This document shows positions 51,434 through 60,882 of a stretch of DNA of 64,000 nt, piece by piece. The stretch is from contig JACKBV010000003.1 of the NCBI GenBank assembly GCA_020634315.1, positions 233,181 to 297,180 on the forward strand, given 5' to 3'. A program made the position numbers and the translations under genes. Source of the stretch: Ardenticatenaceae bacterium. GTDB taxonomy: Bacteria; Chloroflexota; Anaerolineae; Promineifilales; Promineifilaceae. How positions within the stretch are numbered: the first letter of the stretch is position 1; the number at the start of each line of letters is the position of its first letter. The notes under the pieces are model-generated. The model was not told the DNA's origin. It was given only the letters and a program-made list of their open reading frames with translations, and did not search any database.

Positions 51434-53682
51434 CAACACTCCATGGCAATGGCCCGCTCTTCCATCCGCGAGACATTGCGATCATTTAAAAATAGTAGTT
51501 CATCTGGCCCGGCAAGATAAATGCGGCAGGCTAAACCATTAAACTGCCATTGACCCAACACCGGCTCGCACTCTTCAAAATCGGCATGGGTCAGCACGTT
51601 TGCATTAGAAATCAAAACGCCGGATTCAAAATCGCTGCCAGAAAGTTCGGGATACCACCAGCCATATTCCACACTGACAACATTCTCCCGCATCACGGCC
51701 ACCTTCAGTTTGAACAATGCGCGGCCCTGTTCTGTTTCCACCCAAATCGCATTGCCATCTACCAGACCCTGCGCCTGTGCGGTCTCCTTCCCAATTTCCG
51801 CCAGGGGTAAGGGATGCATCTGTCGCAGCTGTTCCACCTGCCGAAAGGCAGAGGCGTAAAAGGGCTGTACACGAGCGCCGCTAATCAGGCGCAGCTTGTA
51901 ATGGTCATCAGTTGCACACAATGGCTTGGGTTGCGGCACAGGCTCGGCGTCTAATTGATCTAAAACGGTCGAGAAAAGCTCGATCTTGCCACTGGGCGTG
52001 GCAAAACCAATTGGAGAATGGCCCGCAGCGGGGCAGTGTTCGAATTTTCTGTAGGTGGGAGTTGGGGCATAAAGCCCTGTCTCGCAGAATTCGGCCCAGC
52101 TCATGCCCAGCGGGGCGAGGGTGGCGTCAAGGCTCTCTTCAAATGTTTGCCACGGCCAATATGATTCCTGCCCCATGCGCAAACCCAACTCGCGCCAGAA
52201 ATCGAAATCGGTGCGGCGCTCATAGTAGGGCGCAACGGCCGAATTGCCACCATAAGCGATATTGGCCGTTCCCGCATTGGTCTGTAAGACAGGGCGTTCC
52301 AATCCGCCCGCTATCGGCAGCACATAATCGGCCAGCATACTTGTGGGGGTACGGGTTAGTTCCAATGCGACTAACAAGTCCAGGCTTTTTAATGCCTGGT
52401 AGATCAGTTTTGTGTCTGCGTGGGCGCTGAGTGGATTGCTGCCCATGACGATCATGGCGCGAATCGGGTATGGTTTGCCGGTCAACATGGCACGCCATAT
52501 CAGGTTGGGGTGGGCGGAGGTGAGGTAGCGGTGTGGTAAACGGCCGTTTCCCTTAACCGTCTGCTCAAATACCCGCTCATAACCGGCATAACTCTGCAAA
52601 CGCAAAAAACTAGCGCCAAGCTGCTTCGCTCGCTGCCGCTCCGGCAAAAGATGACTCAACTCCAAATCAATCTCCGGCACAAAATCCGGCATCTCCGCCA
52701 GATGCGCCGCGCCCGGCACATCCACATTCCCCGTCACCGCCCGCAAACAAGCAATTGCGCGCTGCGTCGGCAAACTATTCGCGCCAATTTGATCAATACC
52801 CCGCCCCGTGATGATAGTTGCCGGAGATGCCCCCGCGTAAGCCCGCGCCGTTTCCTCAATCACCGCCGGCGTAAGCCCCGTCAGATTCGCCACCAATTGC
52901 GGCGTATAAGGCGCAACCTGCGCTGCTAACTCAGCAAATCCGGCACACCACCGGGTGACAAACGGCTCGTCATACAACTTTTCCCGGATGATCACATGCA
53001 GCAATCCCAGCGCCAAAGCCGCATCACTGCCCGGTTCCAATGGCAGCCAGGTATCAGCCCGCCGCGCCGTGCGCGTTTGCCGGGGATCAACCACAATCAA
53101 ATGCCCACCCTGGCGCGTATACGCCAGCACCGTCCGCCACAACAGAGAATTGTCCGACTCCGCCGGATTCATCCCCCAAATAATGGCACAACGCGTCGTT
53201 TCCGGATCAAGCTCGTTTTCCAGCGGCCAACCAAACGTCAGCGCATTCACCCAAATAGCCGGGTTCCAACAAATTTGGCCGATGCCCAGATTGTTAGGGC
53301 TGCCAAACAAGTTCAAAAAGCGGTGCATCGGCCAATAAACTGAATGAGGCCCGCCAATGCTCGTTGCTAACGTTTCCGGGCCATTGTTATCCGCCAGGAG
53401 TTGTAGACGAGCCGCGATCTCATCTAAAGCTTGCCCCCAAGAGATGCGCTGCCACTCATCGCTGCCGCGTGCTCCCACCCGTTTCAGCGGATAATTAACA
53501 CGATCTGCATGATCCAATAATTCCAGATTGCTTTGGCAGCGGCGGCAGCCGCGCACAATAGCGGCATCGTATGGATAACGAGATGGGTCAGGCTCCAATG
53601 CCACCACACGTCCATCTTCTACCTGAGCAAACAGGCCACAAAGATAACCACACAGGCGACAGTTTGTCTTGACCCATTCCAT
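51433..53682 (-). CDS. Molybdopterin oxidoreductase, second copy (bis-MGD family)
   Basis: About 749 residues. ATG 53682 (MEWVKTNCRLCGYLCG) is preferred over a longer frame. The [4Fe-4S] domain uses C-x2-C-x3-C with a fourth Cys in GCRRCQ. QICWNPAIWVNALTFGW is the probable Mo/W ligand region, followed by CAIIWGMNPAESDN, GHLIVVDPRQTRTARRADTWLPLEPGSDAALALG and the C-terminal molydop-binding domain (DGNAIWVETEQGRALFKLKV). No Tat signal precedes the cluster. It is a paralogue of the 57.6-59.9 kb enzyme; whether both act on one pathway is open. Downstream of the radical SAM gene. Confidence 0.88.
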   Translation of the reverse strand: MEWVKTNCRLCGYLCGLFAQVEDGRVVALEPDPSRYPYDAAIVRGCRRCQSNLELLDHADRVNYPLKRVGARGSDEWQRISWGQALDEIAARLQLLADNNGPETLATSIGGPHSVYWPMHRFLNLFGSPNNLGIGQICWNPAIWVNALTFGWPLENELDPETTRCAIIWGMNPAESDNSLLWRTVLAYTRQGGHLIVVDPRQTRTARRADTWLPLEPGSDAALALGLLHVIIREKLYDEPFVTRWCAGFAELAAQVAPYTPQLVANLTGLTPAVIEETARAYAGASPATIITGRGIDQIGANSLPTQRAIACLRAVTGNVDVPGAAHLAEMPDFVPEIDLELSHLLPERQRAKQLGASFLRLQSYAGYERVFEQTVKGNGRLPHRYLTSAHPNLIWRAMLTGKPYPIRAMIVMGSNPLSAHADTKLIYQALKSLDLLVALELTRTPTSMLADYVLPIAGGLERPVLQTNAGTANIAYGGNSAVAPYYERRTDFDFWRELGLRMGQESYWPWQTFEESLDATLAPLGMSWAEFCETGLYAPTPTYRKFEHCPAAGHSPIGFATPSGKIELFSTVLDQLDAEPVPQPKPLCATDDHYKLRLISGARVQPFYASAFRQVEQLRQMHPLPLAEIGKETAQAQGLVDGNAIWVETEQGRALFKLKVAVMRENVVSVEYGWWYPELSGSDFESGVLISNANVLTHADFEECEPVLGQWQFNGLACRIYLAGPDELLFLNDRNVSRMEERAIAMEC

Positions 53683-53683
53683 C

Positions 53684-54997
53684 CTAACCTTCCAAAAGAA
53701 CTGCCTCAGGTTTGATCCAGGCCGGGTAAAGCCGTTTGCCATCCACATTCGTGACTTGATAAGCACAAAATGGAATCAGCCTATCATCATCCATAGCAAC
53801 GGTCATGCTGCACTCTTTCAAACGAGCCATGTCCATTGACACAGCATCCATATAATTCATGACCACAACAGATAAGCCAGGGGCAATCGTCCCATTCTTT
53901 CGCGCCAGAATATCCGCAAAAATTGACCCTTGCGGGCTGTGCGCGTCAAAAGCCTCCAGATATTCACTCCGCGTAATCTGCCGGGTAGCCGGAACAAAAT
54001 GATCGCCCTCTTTGACTAATTGGGTTCCGCACGAACATAAAGGATGCGAACAACCCAAAGGCCACATCTCATAAGGCTGAATTAAGCCATCCGTCTGTTC
54101 AGCCAGCATAAAAACCACGTCCCCCATAGTGAGACGCCGCGTATTCTGAACGTCAAATCGGCCCGAAGTAAAAGCTGGTTGCAGAGCCACGCCAGCGACA
54201 ACATCCAGGTTTTCCAGCGCAAAATTCAAGACAGCGCCAATCTGATCCTCGTTAACACCCTGGATAATCGTCATTGCCAGCACAACCTGAATACCCACAT
54301 CGCGACAATTCTCAATAGCCTGGAGCTTGTCTGCCAGCAAATCCTCGCCACGAATCTGGGTATAAACATCAGCTGTTAGCCCATCAAACTGCAAATAGAT
54401 GCCACTGATGCCCGCCTCTACCAGCTTATCTAGAAATCGCGGATTACGAGAGATCACCAGCCCGTTTGTGTTAATTTCAATAGCCGAAAAGCCCATCATC
54501 CGCCCGGCACGGACAATCTCTGGCAAATCTTTACGCATGGTTGGCTCGCCACCCGTTAATTGAATACTGGTTTGCTCCCCCGCTTTTTCCAAGATGTTGG
54601 CGTAGATAGCCTCAAGTTGTGCCAAAGGCGGGTCTGGTGGAGAGGCTTCCGCCGCCATAAAACACACCGGACAGCGCAAGTTACAACGCTGGGTAACTTC
54701 CAACTCGATCAAGGTGGAGTGCCGTTGATGCAACGAGCAAAGCCCACAACTGGTGGGGCAGCAATCGGCAAAATCTCGTGCGAGTTTAGGTGCGCGGAAA
54801 GGGACGCGAAAAGAGCGTGCCCAGTTGTAATGATCGACATCAGGCCAGACATAGACCGTAAACGGGCCATGGTCGGGGCACGTCTTTTTCATGTAGACAG
54901 CGCCATCTTGGACGACAATTTGGGCATCAATAACTTTCAAGCATTGTGGGCACAAACTTTCTGTGTAGGTCAAAGCTTTATGGGGCAAAGTGTTCAT
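53684..54997 (-). CDS. Radical SAM protein (MJ0619/Tes-like)
   Basis: About 437 residues. The radical SAM motif CNLRCPVC follows IELEVTQ, with GGEP and later GxIxG turns. The N-terminus LCPQCLKVIDAQIVVQDGAVYM..TCPDHGPF and the DCCPTSCGLC segment match the family of MJ0619 (pterin C-methylation) and tetraether-lipid synthase, with auxiliary Cys clusters. GCSHPLCSCG is a further Cys site. ATG 54997 overlaps the HdrD-like stop by 4 bp. A role in making a modified pterin or lipid or installing a methyl/methylene group is inference. Rare beside bis-MGD enzymes. Confidence 0.8.
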   Translation of the reverse strand: MNTLPHKALTYTESLCPQCLKVIDAQIVVQDGAVYMKKTCPDHGPFTVYVWPDVDHYNWARSFRVPFRAPKLARDFADCCPTSCGLCSLHQRHSTLIELEVTQRCNLRCPVCFMAAEASPPDPPLAQLEAIYANILEKAGEQTSIQLTGGEPTMRKDLPEIVRAGRMMGFSAIEINTNGLVISRNPRFLDKLVEAGISGIYLQFDGLTADVYTQIRGEDLLADKLQAIENCRDVGIQVVLAMTIIQGVNEDQIGAVLNFALENLDVVAGVALQPAFTSGRFDVQNTRRLTMGDVVFMLAEQTDGLIQPYEMWPLGCSHPLCSCGTQLVKEGDHFVPATRQITRSEYLEAFDAHSPQGSIFADILARKNGTIAPGLSVVVMNYMDAVSMDMARLKECSMTVAMDDDRLIPFCAYQVTNVDGKRLYPAWIKPEAVLLEG

Positions 54998-56151
54998 TCT
55001 TCGGTTCCCTTTTCTTTTGTGACCAGCTTCGCTTGTGAGAGACGATACAAATTGTATGCGCCCCATTCTCCTTCCCACATCGCTTGAACGTTAGCTGCCA
55101 TCTGTGCGTAATCCACGTGGGTTGCAAAGACCAATTCCAAGCAATGAACAACCGTCCCCTCAGGTGCAACGCGTGCCAGACGGTGAGCACAAGACATGCA
55201 AGCGGTTACACAGCGATCTGCGCCAGTGGCCGAAAACTCAGCCATTCGTTCATGTGCCCGCTGTTCAGATAATGCGGGATCGATCATGGACACAATGCCA
55301 CCTGACCCGCAACAAATGGTTTCCCGGCCATGATGTTCCATTTCCAGCAGTGGGTGACCGGAAAGTAAAGCCCGGACTTGTTTTCCGGCGGCCAGATCAT
55401 AGCGATCTGGGCATGAGTCGTGGATAGTTAAGCGCTCCTCGCCTTGAACCTGGACGCCAGCTTCTCGCAATAGATCGTAGAGGGAGAGCAATTCAAAATC
55501 TTTGAGGTGTTCTTGTAATAGATGAAGACAATTGGGGCAGGCTGTTACCAACTTCGTGGCTCCCGCAGCGTTTAACTGTTCTCGCAGGCCATCTAATAAT
55601 TGCACAGCGCGATCTTCAAGGCCAATGCTGGCTAGCGGCTTCCCGCAGCACATCTCCGAAAATCCAACTTGCATGCCTTGTTGTTGCAGCCAGGTATGAA
55701 TGGTTCGTGTCAATTCCGGGGCATAGCTTGCCAGCGTACAGCCAGGAAAGAACAAGGTGTCATATTTATCAGCATACAAATCATCAAACTGAATACCAAA
55801 AGTAGACCGGTAGAGACTAAAAAAGTTCCAATCCCGGTCTACTTGCATCAGGTCATAATCATCCAGTTGAATTTTGCCGCGTTGGACAAGGGCTTCCCTC
55901 GATGTTTGCATCAATTCCGATGGATCCAGGTTTACTGGGCAGGTTTGGCTGCATAAACCACAAAGGGAACAGCGTTGGATTGCTTGAACAACCTCTTCGT
56001 TGACATACCCGTTAAGAACCTGCCCGGCAATTTCACCGGGGGTCAGGCCGAGATCGTCAAGCCAGGGGCAAGTTTGCAGGCAGGCGCTGCATTGTATACA
56101 TTCATCCCCAAACTGTTTTAGACGATTAGATGCTTTGTCGTTCATCAGCAT
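54994..56151 (-). CDS. HdrD/GlpC-like (Fe-S)-binding protein with two CCG domains
   Basis: 385 residues. Two [4Fe-4S] motifs start the protein (CIQCSACLQTCPW and CSLCGLCSQTCPVN). Then two cysteine-rich CCG domains follow: FFPGCTLASYAP ... MCCGKPL with CPNC, and IHDSCPDRYD ... ICCGSGG with CMSCAHR. This is the layout of heterodisulfide reductase subunit D and glycolate oxidase GlcF-type electron carriers. It probably links the NrfD membrane subunit with cytoplasmic partners. ATG 56151; ATG 56145 is also possible. Confidence 0.88.
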   Translation of the reverse strand: MLMNDKASNRLKQFGDECIQCSACLQTCPWLDDLGLTPGEIAGQVLNGYVNEEVVQAIQRCSLCGLCSQTCPVNLDPSELMQTSREALVQRGKIQLDDYDLMQVDRDWNFFSLYRSTFGIQFDDLYADKYDTLFFPGCTLASYAPELTRTIHTWLQQQGMQVGFSEMCCGKPLASIGLEDRAVQLLDGLREQLNAAGATKLVTACPNCLHLLQEHLKDFELLSLYDLLREAGVQVQGEERLTIHDSCPDRYDLAAGKQVRALLSGHPLLEMEHHGRETICCGSGGIVSMIDPALSEQRAHERMAEFSATGADRCVTACMSCAHRLARVAPEGTVVHCLELVFATHVDYAQMAANVQAMWEGEWGAYNLYRLSQAKLVTKEKGTEE

Positions 56152-56168
56152 TATTTGGTCAGTGGCAT

Positions 56169-57071
56169 TTACTTTAAGGCTTTCAAGAACTCTTCATCGC
56201 CTCTTGGCAGCCGCGAAAGGTAGAATTCTTCGCCGGGAAGCCATGTGCGATACTCGCCACTTTTGACGACCATCCAGCGCATCCATGCCCCGCCCAATAA
56301 GACCAAGATGCCAGCCAATGTCATGATTGGATTGGATGGGAGCAGGTAAATTATCAGCGGAACCAGGGAACCTAAACCTAATAAGATTGCCCAGAAGCCG
56401 ACGGCGAAATCGCCGTTCACCCATTGTTGGGCAATGGTCGCTTCGCGATTGGTTGTTCCGGTACATTTCATATAAATGTAAAGGCCCCAGAGTACAACTT
56501 GTAAAACAAGCAGACCGGCCAGTAATTTGCTGAAGTTTGTGGTGTTGGCGAAAAGGGAATTTGCCAGATCGTGTGCGGCCAAACCGGTTAGCAGGGAGGA
56601 CAGGAGAAAGAGGCTAACAATTCCTGGCCCAGTCCAGAAGGGGCGGGCGTTGTGACGCCCCAGTAGTACGCCGGGATAGGTTGCGACGATCAGGCCTGTG
56701 ATGATGCTGGAAACGGCCGTAATCTGTTGCGCCCACACCCATCCTGCCCAGGGTAAGCTGGCAATACGAAACGAGGCAAAAACGAAACCAAACCCAATGG
56801 CAAGCGTCATGTTCCAGGCACCAAAGGTCAATATCGCCTTCGGATTCATGAAGACACGCCAGGCTTGCAACGGGCGCCCTAACTCAAGCACCAGAAATCC
56901 GGCGCCCATTGCCACAAAGATTGGGCCAATGAAGTTACCAATTGTTGCTGTGAGCGCATCACCGAAAAACAGGTACGAGATTCCGGCGAGGGCTATCATG
57001 GCTCCACCCATTCCTGCAAAGAAAAAATCGACCGCCAGCATCCAACCCCAGGTAGTTTCTTTGTGTTTCAT
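56169..57071 (-). CDS. NrfD/PsrC-type membrane subunit
   Basis: 300 residues with about eight membrane helices (MLAVDFFFAGMGGAMIALAGISYLFF; GPIFVAMGAGFLVLELGRPLQAWRVF; NPKAILTFGAWNMTLAIGFGF, among others). LGRPLQAWRVFMNPKAILTFG is a NrfD signature. Such subunits bind quinol and pass electrons to or from Fe-S subunits. AGGAAGGTATCGC precedes the ATG. No haem ligands are needed in this type. It is encoded 12 nt downstream of its Fe-S subunit gene. Confidence 0.9.
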   Translation of the reverse strand: MKHKETTWGWMLAVDFFFAGMGGAMIALAGISYLFFGDALTATIGNFIGPIFVAMGAGFLVLELGRPLQAWRVFMNPKAILTFGAWNMTLAIGFGFVFASFRIASLPWAGWVWAQQITAVSSIITGLIVATYPGVLLGRHNARPFWTGPGIVSLFLLSSLLTGLAAHDLANSLFANTTNFSKLLAGLLVLQVVLWGLYIYMKCTGTTNREATIAQQWVNGDFAVGFWAILLGLGSLVPLIIYLLPSNPIMTLAGILVLLGGAWMRWMVVKSGEYRTWLPGEEFYLSRLPRGDEEFLKALK

Positions 57072-57082
57072 GCGATACCTTC

Positions 57083-57628
57083 CTAATCCATGATGTAGAA
57101 AACATAAGGCTCTGTGCCCAATTCCGGCAGCAGGCGCACGCTGCGTTCGCTGTTTAGCAGCAGAGATATTTCGCTGTTGGGGTCATCAAGGTCACCAAAA
57201 ATGCGTGCCCGTTGGTGGCAGGTTTTGACACAATGCGGTTCCTCTCCAGCATCGACAAGATCCATGCAGAAATTACATTTTTGTACGATGCCAACTTCCA
57301 AATTTGGATGGCGTGCTCCATAAGGGCAGGCCATGACACAAGCCTTGCATCCCACACATTTTTCATCTTCTACCCAAACGATGCCGTCTTCGCGCTGCTG
57401 CGATGCGCCAGTTGGGCAGGCATCTACACAGGGCGGATTATCGCAATGCATACAGAGTAAGGGGATATGCGTCATGTGTAAGTTGGGATAAACGCCGGTC
57501 GGCCCGATTGTCGTTACCGGGTTGTAGATCATGTCTACCGGCAGATCATTATTAATTTTGCAGGCTACTGTGCAAGAGTGGCAGCCAATGCAAATCCGTG
57601 TATCGAGAACCATTGCATAACGTGCCAT
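57083..57628 (-). CDS. Four-cluster ferredoxin subunit (PsrB/DmsB-like)
   Basis: About 181 residues with four Cys-rich cluster motifs: CIGCHSCTVACK, CMHCDNPPCVDACP, CVGCKACVMACPYGARH and CNFCMDLVDAGEEPHCVKTCH. ATG 57628 (MARYAMVLDTRICIGC) starts 1 nt after the preceding gene and is preferred to the longer frame. It should relay electrons between the molybdo-subunit and NrfD. The sequence lacks a Tat signal, matching the absence of one in the molybdo-subunit. Confidence 0.92.
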   Translation of the reverse strand: MARYAMVLDTRICIGCHSCTVACKINNDLPVDMIYNPVTTIGPTGVYPNLHMTHIPLLCMHCDNPPCVDACPTGASQQREDGIVWVEDEKCVGCKACVMACPYGARHPNLEVGIVQKCNFCMDLVDAGEEPHCVKTCHQRARIFGDLDDPNSEISLLLNSERSVRLLPELGTEPYVFYIMD

Positions 57629-57629
57629 G

Positions 57630-59861
57630 CTACATCCCATCCTTTCCATTTGTTTTGTAGACTTTGCAGAGCAAGCCACGATTAGCCCAACTTCCCCCCA
57701 TCGGATCGCAATGCTCTTCGGCGGTGCTGGTGAGAACGTTGCCGTTGGATTCCATGCAGCCAGCTAAATCGGGTTCGATGGCTTTCCGTTCGGGATACCA
57801 CCAGCCACGTTCTGTGGCGATGACTTTGGGGTGGACAGCCTGTGTCACTTCTGCTTTTTGCCTGATTCGGCCCCGTTTGGTTTCGATCCACATCCAATCG
57901 CCTTCTTGAATGCCGAGTTTGGATGCGGTTTCTGGATTGATCTGCGCATGTGGCTCATGGCTTAAAAAGCGAATCTCTTTGATCTGGAAATGTTCGGAGT
58001 GATGGTAGGGCATAATGCCGCCACGAGAAGTCAAAACGAGGGGGTATTCTTGAGCCAGTTCTGGGTCATCAACTTCGTTTTCTGCCGGAGGTACGTAGGT
58101 GGGCATGGCCGGGTAGCCAAGTTCTGCCAATGTGTTGGAAACCAGTTCTACGCGTCCTGAGGGAGTGGCAAACCCTAAACGGCCGTATTTGTAATACTCT
58201 CGTTCCGGGAAGTGGAAGCGATACCGTTCCACAAACTCATCATAGCTGTTTACATCATATTGCAGCGGATAAATGCGATAATAATTAGCTTCCTCAAGAT
58301 TCTCCCAGGGCCACATTTCCTCTTGTCCCATGCGGAGAGCCAACTCGCGCCAGAAGGCATAATCGGTGCGGCGCTCATGCAGCGGCTGGACAACGCGTTG
58401 CGAGGCAAGCAAGAAATCTGAACAGCCATAAGTGCTGGTGATGGTGGGGCGTTCCAGGGTGCTGGCCGCCGGCAAAACGTAGTCGGCCAGGGCGGCTGTG
58501 GGGGTCATCCAATATTCCATGGAGACGTGGAAATCGACTTTGCGCAATGCCTCGATGACCTGGCTGGTCTGCCCATAGGAGTTAATGGGGTTGGTTGCCA
58601 GGGTGATCAAGGCTTTTACCGGATAAGGCTGACCGGTGATGATGGCGTTGAACACTGTTGGTGGATGCGCTTCGCACATCCATTCGGCGGTGGGCGCTTT
58701 GCCCCAAACAGAGCGGGTGATCTCGGCGATACGGCCGTAACCTTCCCAGGTCGTCAATTTATATTTATCGGAACCCAACTGTTTGGCTTTCTGCTCATCC
58801 GGCAGCCATTCATTGGCTTCCATCTCTTCATCGGTAATAAAATCCTGCGCTGGCCCCGTCAGCAAATCACTGCCAGGGGCATCCAGGTTGCCGGTAAGCG
58901 CACGCAACAAGGCGCGGGCATGCATGGTTGCGCCGCCCGGTTTGCCGATCTGGTCAACGGCCGTTCCCCACTGAATATTGCCCGGCTTATGGGTGGCATA
59001 CATACGAGCACCAGCACGAATCAATTCCGGGTCTAACCAGGTCAGCGGCGCGGCCCACTCAGGCGTATACTCGCGCACATGCTGTGCCAATTCATCAAAG
59101 CCCACACAGCAATTCTCAATGAACTGCTGATCATATAGCCCTTCCCAAATGATCACATTGAGCCAGGCCAGGGCCAAAGCCGAGTCTGAGCCGGGACGTA
59201 ATGGCAGCCACAAATCCGCCTTAGCGGCCGTTTCCGTGAAACGCGGATCAATGACAATAATCTTCAGCCCATTTTTCTTGGCATCAGAAAGATGGCGCAT
59301 CTCCGGCATCGATGACGCCCCAGGATTTTGCCCCCACAAAACAATGCAGCGGCTGTTGCCCATATCTATCTCAAATGGACACCACCCGTAAATCGCCGTT
59401 TCCACCATAAAAGTGGGAATCCAGCAAAGGTGCGCATTGTGAAACCCATTTGGGCTGCCAAACAGATTCATGAAGCGGCGTCTGGCCCAATCATCAGTCC
59501 GCAGCGTGCCGCCAGCCGTCGCCAGAGTCTCGGCACCAAACTCATCCTTGAGTTCGCTCAATTTGGCGGCGATTTCATCCAGCGCCTGCTCCCAAGAAAT
59601 CTGTTCCCATTCTCCCGCGCCGCGTGCTCCTACCCGTTTAAGTGGATGATTCAGACGGTTGGGGTGATTTAGAAATAAATGATTGATATTTCCGCGACTG
59701 CATAATGCACCCTGGTTCACAGGATAACTGTCATCCCCTTCAACCTTGAGCACCTGCCCATCTTTGACATAAGCCAAAAGCCCGCAGTTGTTATGGCAGA
59801 AATAACAGACCGATTTTTTAATTTCTACGCCATCTTGGTTGAGATTAACCCCGTTAATCAC
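57630..59861 (-). CDS. Molybdopterin oxidoreductase catalytic subunit (PsrA/acetylene-hydratase-like, no Tat signal)
   Basis: 743 residues. GTG 59861 has GGGGTG upstream. Fe-S domain: CYFCHNNC...GALCSRG (C-x2-C-x3-C plus a fourth Cys). The likely metal-ligand region is AHLCWIPTFMVETAIYGW, then CIVLWGQNPGASS, GLKIIVIDPRFTETAAKADLWLPLRPGSDSALALAW and a C-terminal molydop-binding domain (LGIQEGDWMWIETKRGRI). The N-terminus MINGVNLNQDGVEIKK has no twin-arginine motif, so it probably works in the cytoplasm. With the ferredoxin and NrfD subunits it forms a PsrABC-like module. The substrate is not recognised. Confidence 0.9.
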   Translation of the reverse strand: MINGVNLNQDGVEIKKSVCYFCHNNCGLLAYVKDGQVLKVEGDDSYPVNQGALCSRGNINHLFLNHPNRLNHPLKRVGARGAGEWEQISWEQALDEIAAKLSELKDEFGAETLATAGGTLRTDDWARRRFMNLFGSPNGFHNAHLCWIPTFMVETAIYGWCPFEIDMGNSRCIVLWGQNPGASSMPEMRHLSDAKKNGLKIIVIDPRFTETAAKADLWLPLRPGSDSALALAWLNVIIWEGLYDQQFIENCCVGFDELAQHVREYTPEWAAPLTWLDPELIRAGARMYATHKPGNIQWGTAVDQIGKPGGATMHARALLRALTGNLDAPGSDLLTGPAQDFITDEEMEANEWLPDEQKAKQLGSDKYKLTTWEGYGRIAEITRSVWGKAPTAEWMCEAHPPTVFNAIITGQPYPVKALITLATNPINSYGQTSQVIEALRKVDFHVSMEYWMTPTAALADYVLPAASTLERPTITSTYGCSDFLLASQRVVQPLHERRTDYAFWRELALRMGQEEMWPWENLEEANYYRIYPLQYDVNSYDEFVERYRFHFPEREYYKYGRLGFATPSGRVELVSNTLAELGYPAMPTYVPPAENEVDDPELAQEYPLVLTSRGGIMPYHHSEHFQIKEIRFLSHEPHAQINPETASKLGIQEGDWMWIETKRGRIRQKAEVTQAVHPKVIATERGWWYPERKAIEPDLAGCMESNGNVLTSTAEEHCDPMGGSWANRGLLCKVYKTNGKDGM

Positions 59862-59877
59862 TAAGGCACCCCCTCAT

Positions 59878-60696
59878 TCATAAAGTAATTGCCAGCCCAT
59901 CATAGGCCAGGTTAATGTGTTTGCCGAAACGGTGTAAATACGCCTCTAACGCCTGATTCGTAACCGGCGTATCATGGTGCATCGACAAATGTGTAAGATA
60001 GAGCTGTTTGACTTGCAGGTTTAGGCCGATCTGTACCGCTTCATCCACTGATAAATGGTCATCTGGCATCCAGTTCTTCCCCCAGAAGGTAGCTCCCAGA
60101 ATCAAAGTGTCTATGTTGTCTAGTTTTTCCAAAGTGGATATAGGTAATGGCCCTGTATCAGGGATGTATGCGGTACGTCGGCCAGCAGTCTCCATCAAAA
60201 ACCCTAATGTGCCTGGGGCATGGGTTACATCAAGAGCAGTGAAGTTCACGTCATCTAATACAAATGACCAACCAACATCTAATGGCTGGACATACAGGCA
60301 ATCTTCCAGAAAACCAAATGAGGCATGCAGCCAGTCTTGCGTCGTTGCCGTCATATAAGTTGGGATAGCTTCCGGATGGCTCACACGCACATAAAATTCT
60401 AGCTCACCCAATCCACCCGTATGGTCGTAATGCGAGTGTGTCAGAATGAAATGATCGATCTGATTGATTCCTGCGTGCAGAAGTTGCTGCCGCAAATCGG
60501 GTGGCGCATCTATCAGCGTATTTTTCTCCCCTTGGATGAGCAGGGCACAGCGGGTGCGGCAACAGCGCGGCTCTTGCCGAGCCTCCTGGCAGGCAACACA
60601 GTCACAGTAGAAGGAAGGAACTCCGCAGCCGGCTCCTGTTCCCAAAAATCTTAACTGTACTGTCTGATTGCCATTTTGCTTTGACAGTGCCATCAT
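59878..60696 (-). CDS. PhnP/PqqB-like metallo-beta-lactamase fold hydrolase
   Basis: 272 residues. THSHYDHTGGLGEL is the metal-binding signature, with YIPDTGPLP and TLILGATFWG... later. The N-terminus FLGTGAGCGVPSFYCDCVACQ and CCRTRCALLI carry the Cys pattern of PhnP-type structural zinc sites. Family members cleave cyclic phosphodiesters or act in cofactor pathways such as PQQ; the substrate here is unknown. It is the first gene of the molybdo-enzyme operon, starting 16 nt before its catalytic subunit; ATG 60693 is also possible. Confidence 0.85.
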   Translation of the reverse strand: MMALSKQNGNQTVQLRFLGTGAGCGVPSFYCDCVACQEARQEPRCCRTRCALLIQGEKNTLIDAPPDLRQQLLHAGINQIDHFILTHSHYDHTGGLGELEFYVRVSHPEAIPTYMTATTQDWLHASFGFLEDCLYVQPLDVGWSFVLDDVNFTALDVTHAPGTLGFLMETAGRRTAYIPDTGPLPISTLEKLDNIDTLILGATFWGKNWMPDDHLSVDEAVQIGLNLQVKQLYLTHLSMHHDTPVTNQALEAYLHRFGKHINLAYDGLAITL

Positions 60697-60729
60697 GTAA
60701 TCCGTGCTTGCAAAGCAGTAAAAGAAATT

Positions 60730-60786
60730 AACCCCTTCTCCCTATGCGTCTGTGCTTAAACTCATCAGGGCTATCATGAAGGGGTT
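60730..60786 (-). promoter_or_regulatory. Leader stem-loop of the molybdo-enzyme operon
   Basis: AACCCCTTC (60730-60738) pairs with GAAGGGGTT (60778-60786), with an internal CCCT/AGGG pair, 34-90 nt before the first start codon. It may be an attenuator or leader fold. No U tract. Confidence 0.35.
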
Positions 60787-60882
60787 ATTGGGGTGAAAAA
60801 AGTGCTTTGAAAAAGGTGTTGATTTGTTTGTCTATAACAAATACCTGGAGATCAGTTTACCCAGACCCGGAAATTTTTATAA

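Noticed and set aside
60740..60780. Hammerhead-like CTGATGAG on the minus strand
   Set aside because: The required GAAA partner and three-stem layout are missing.
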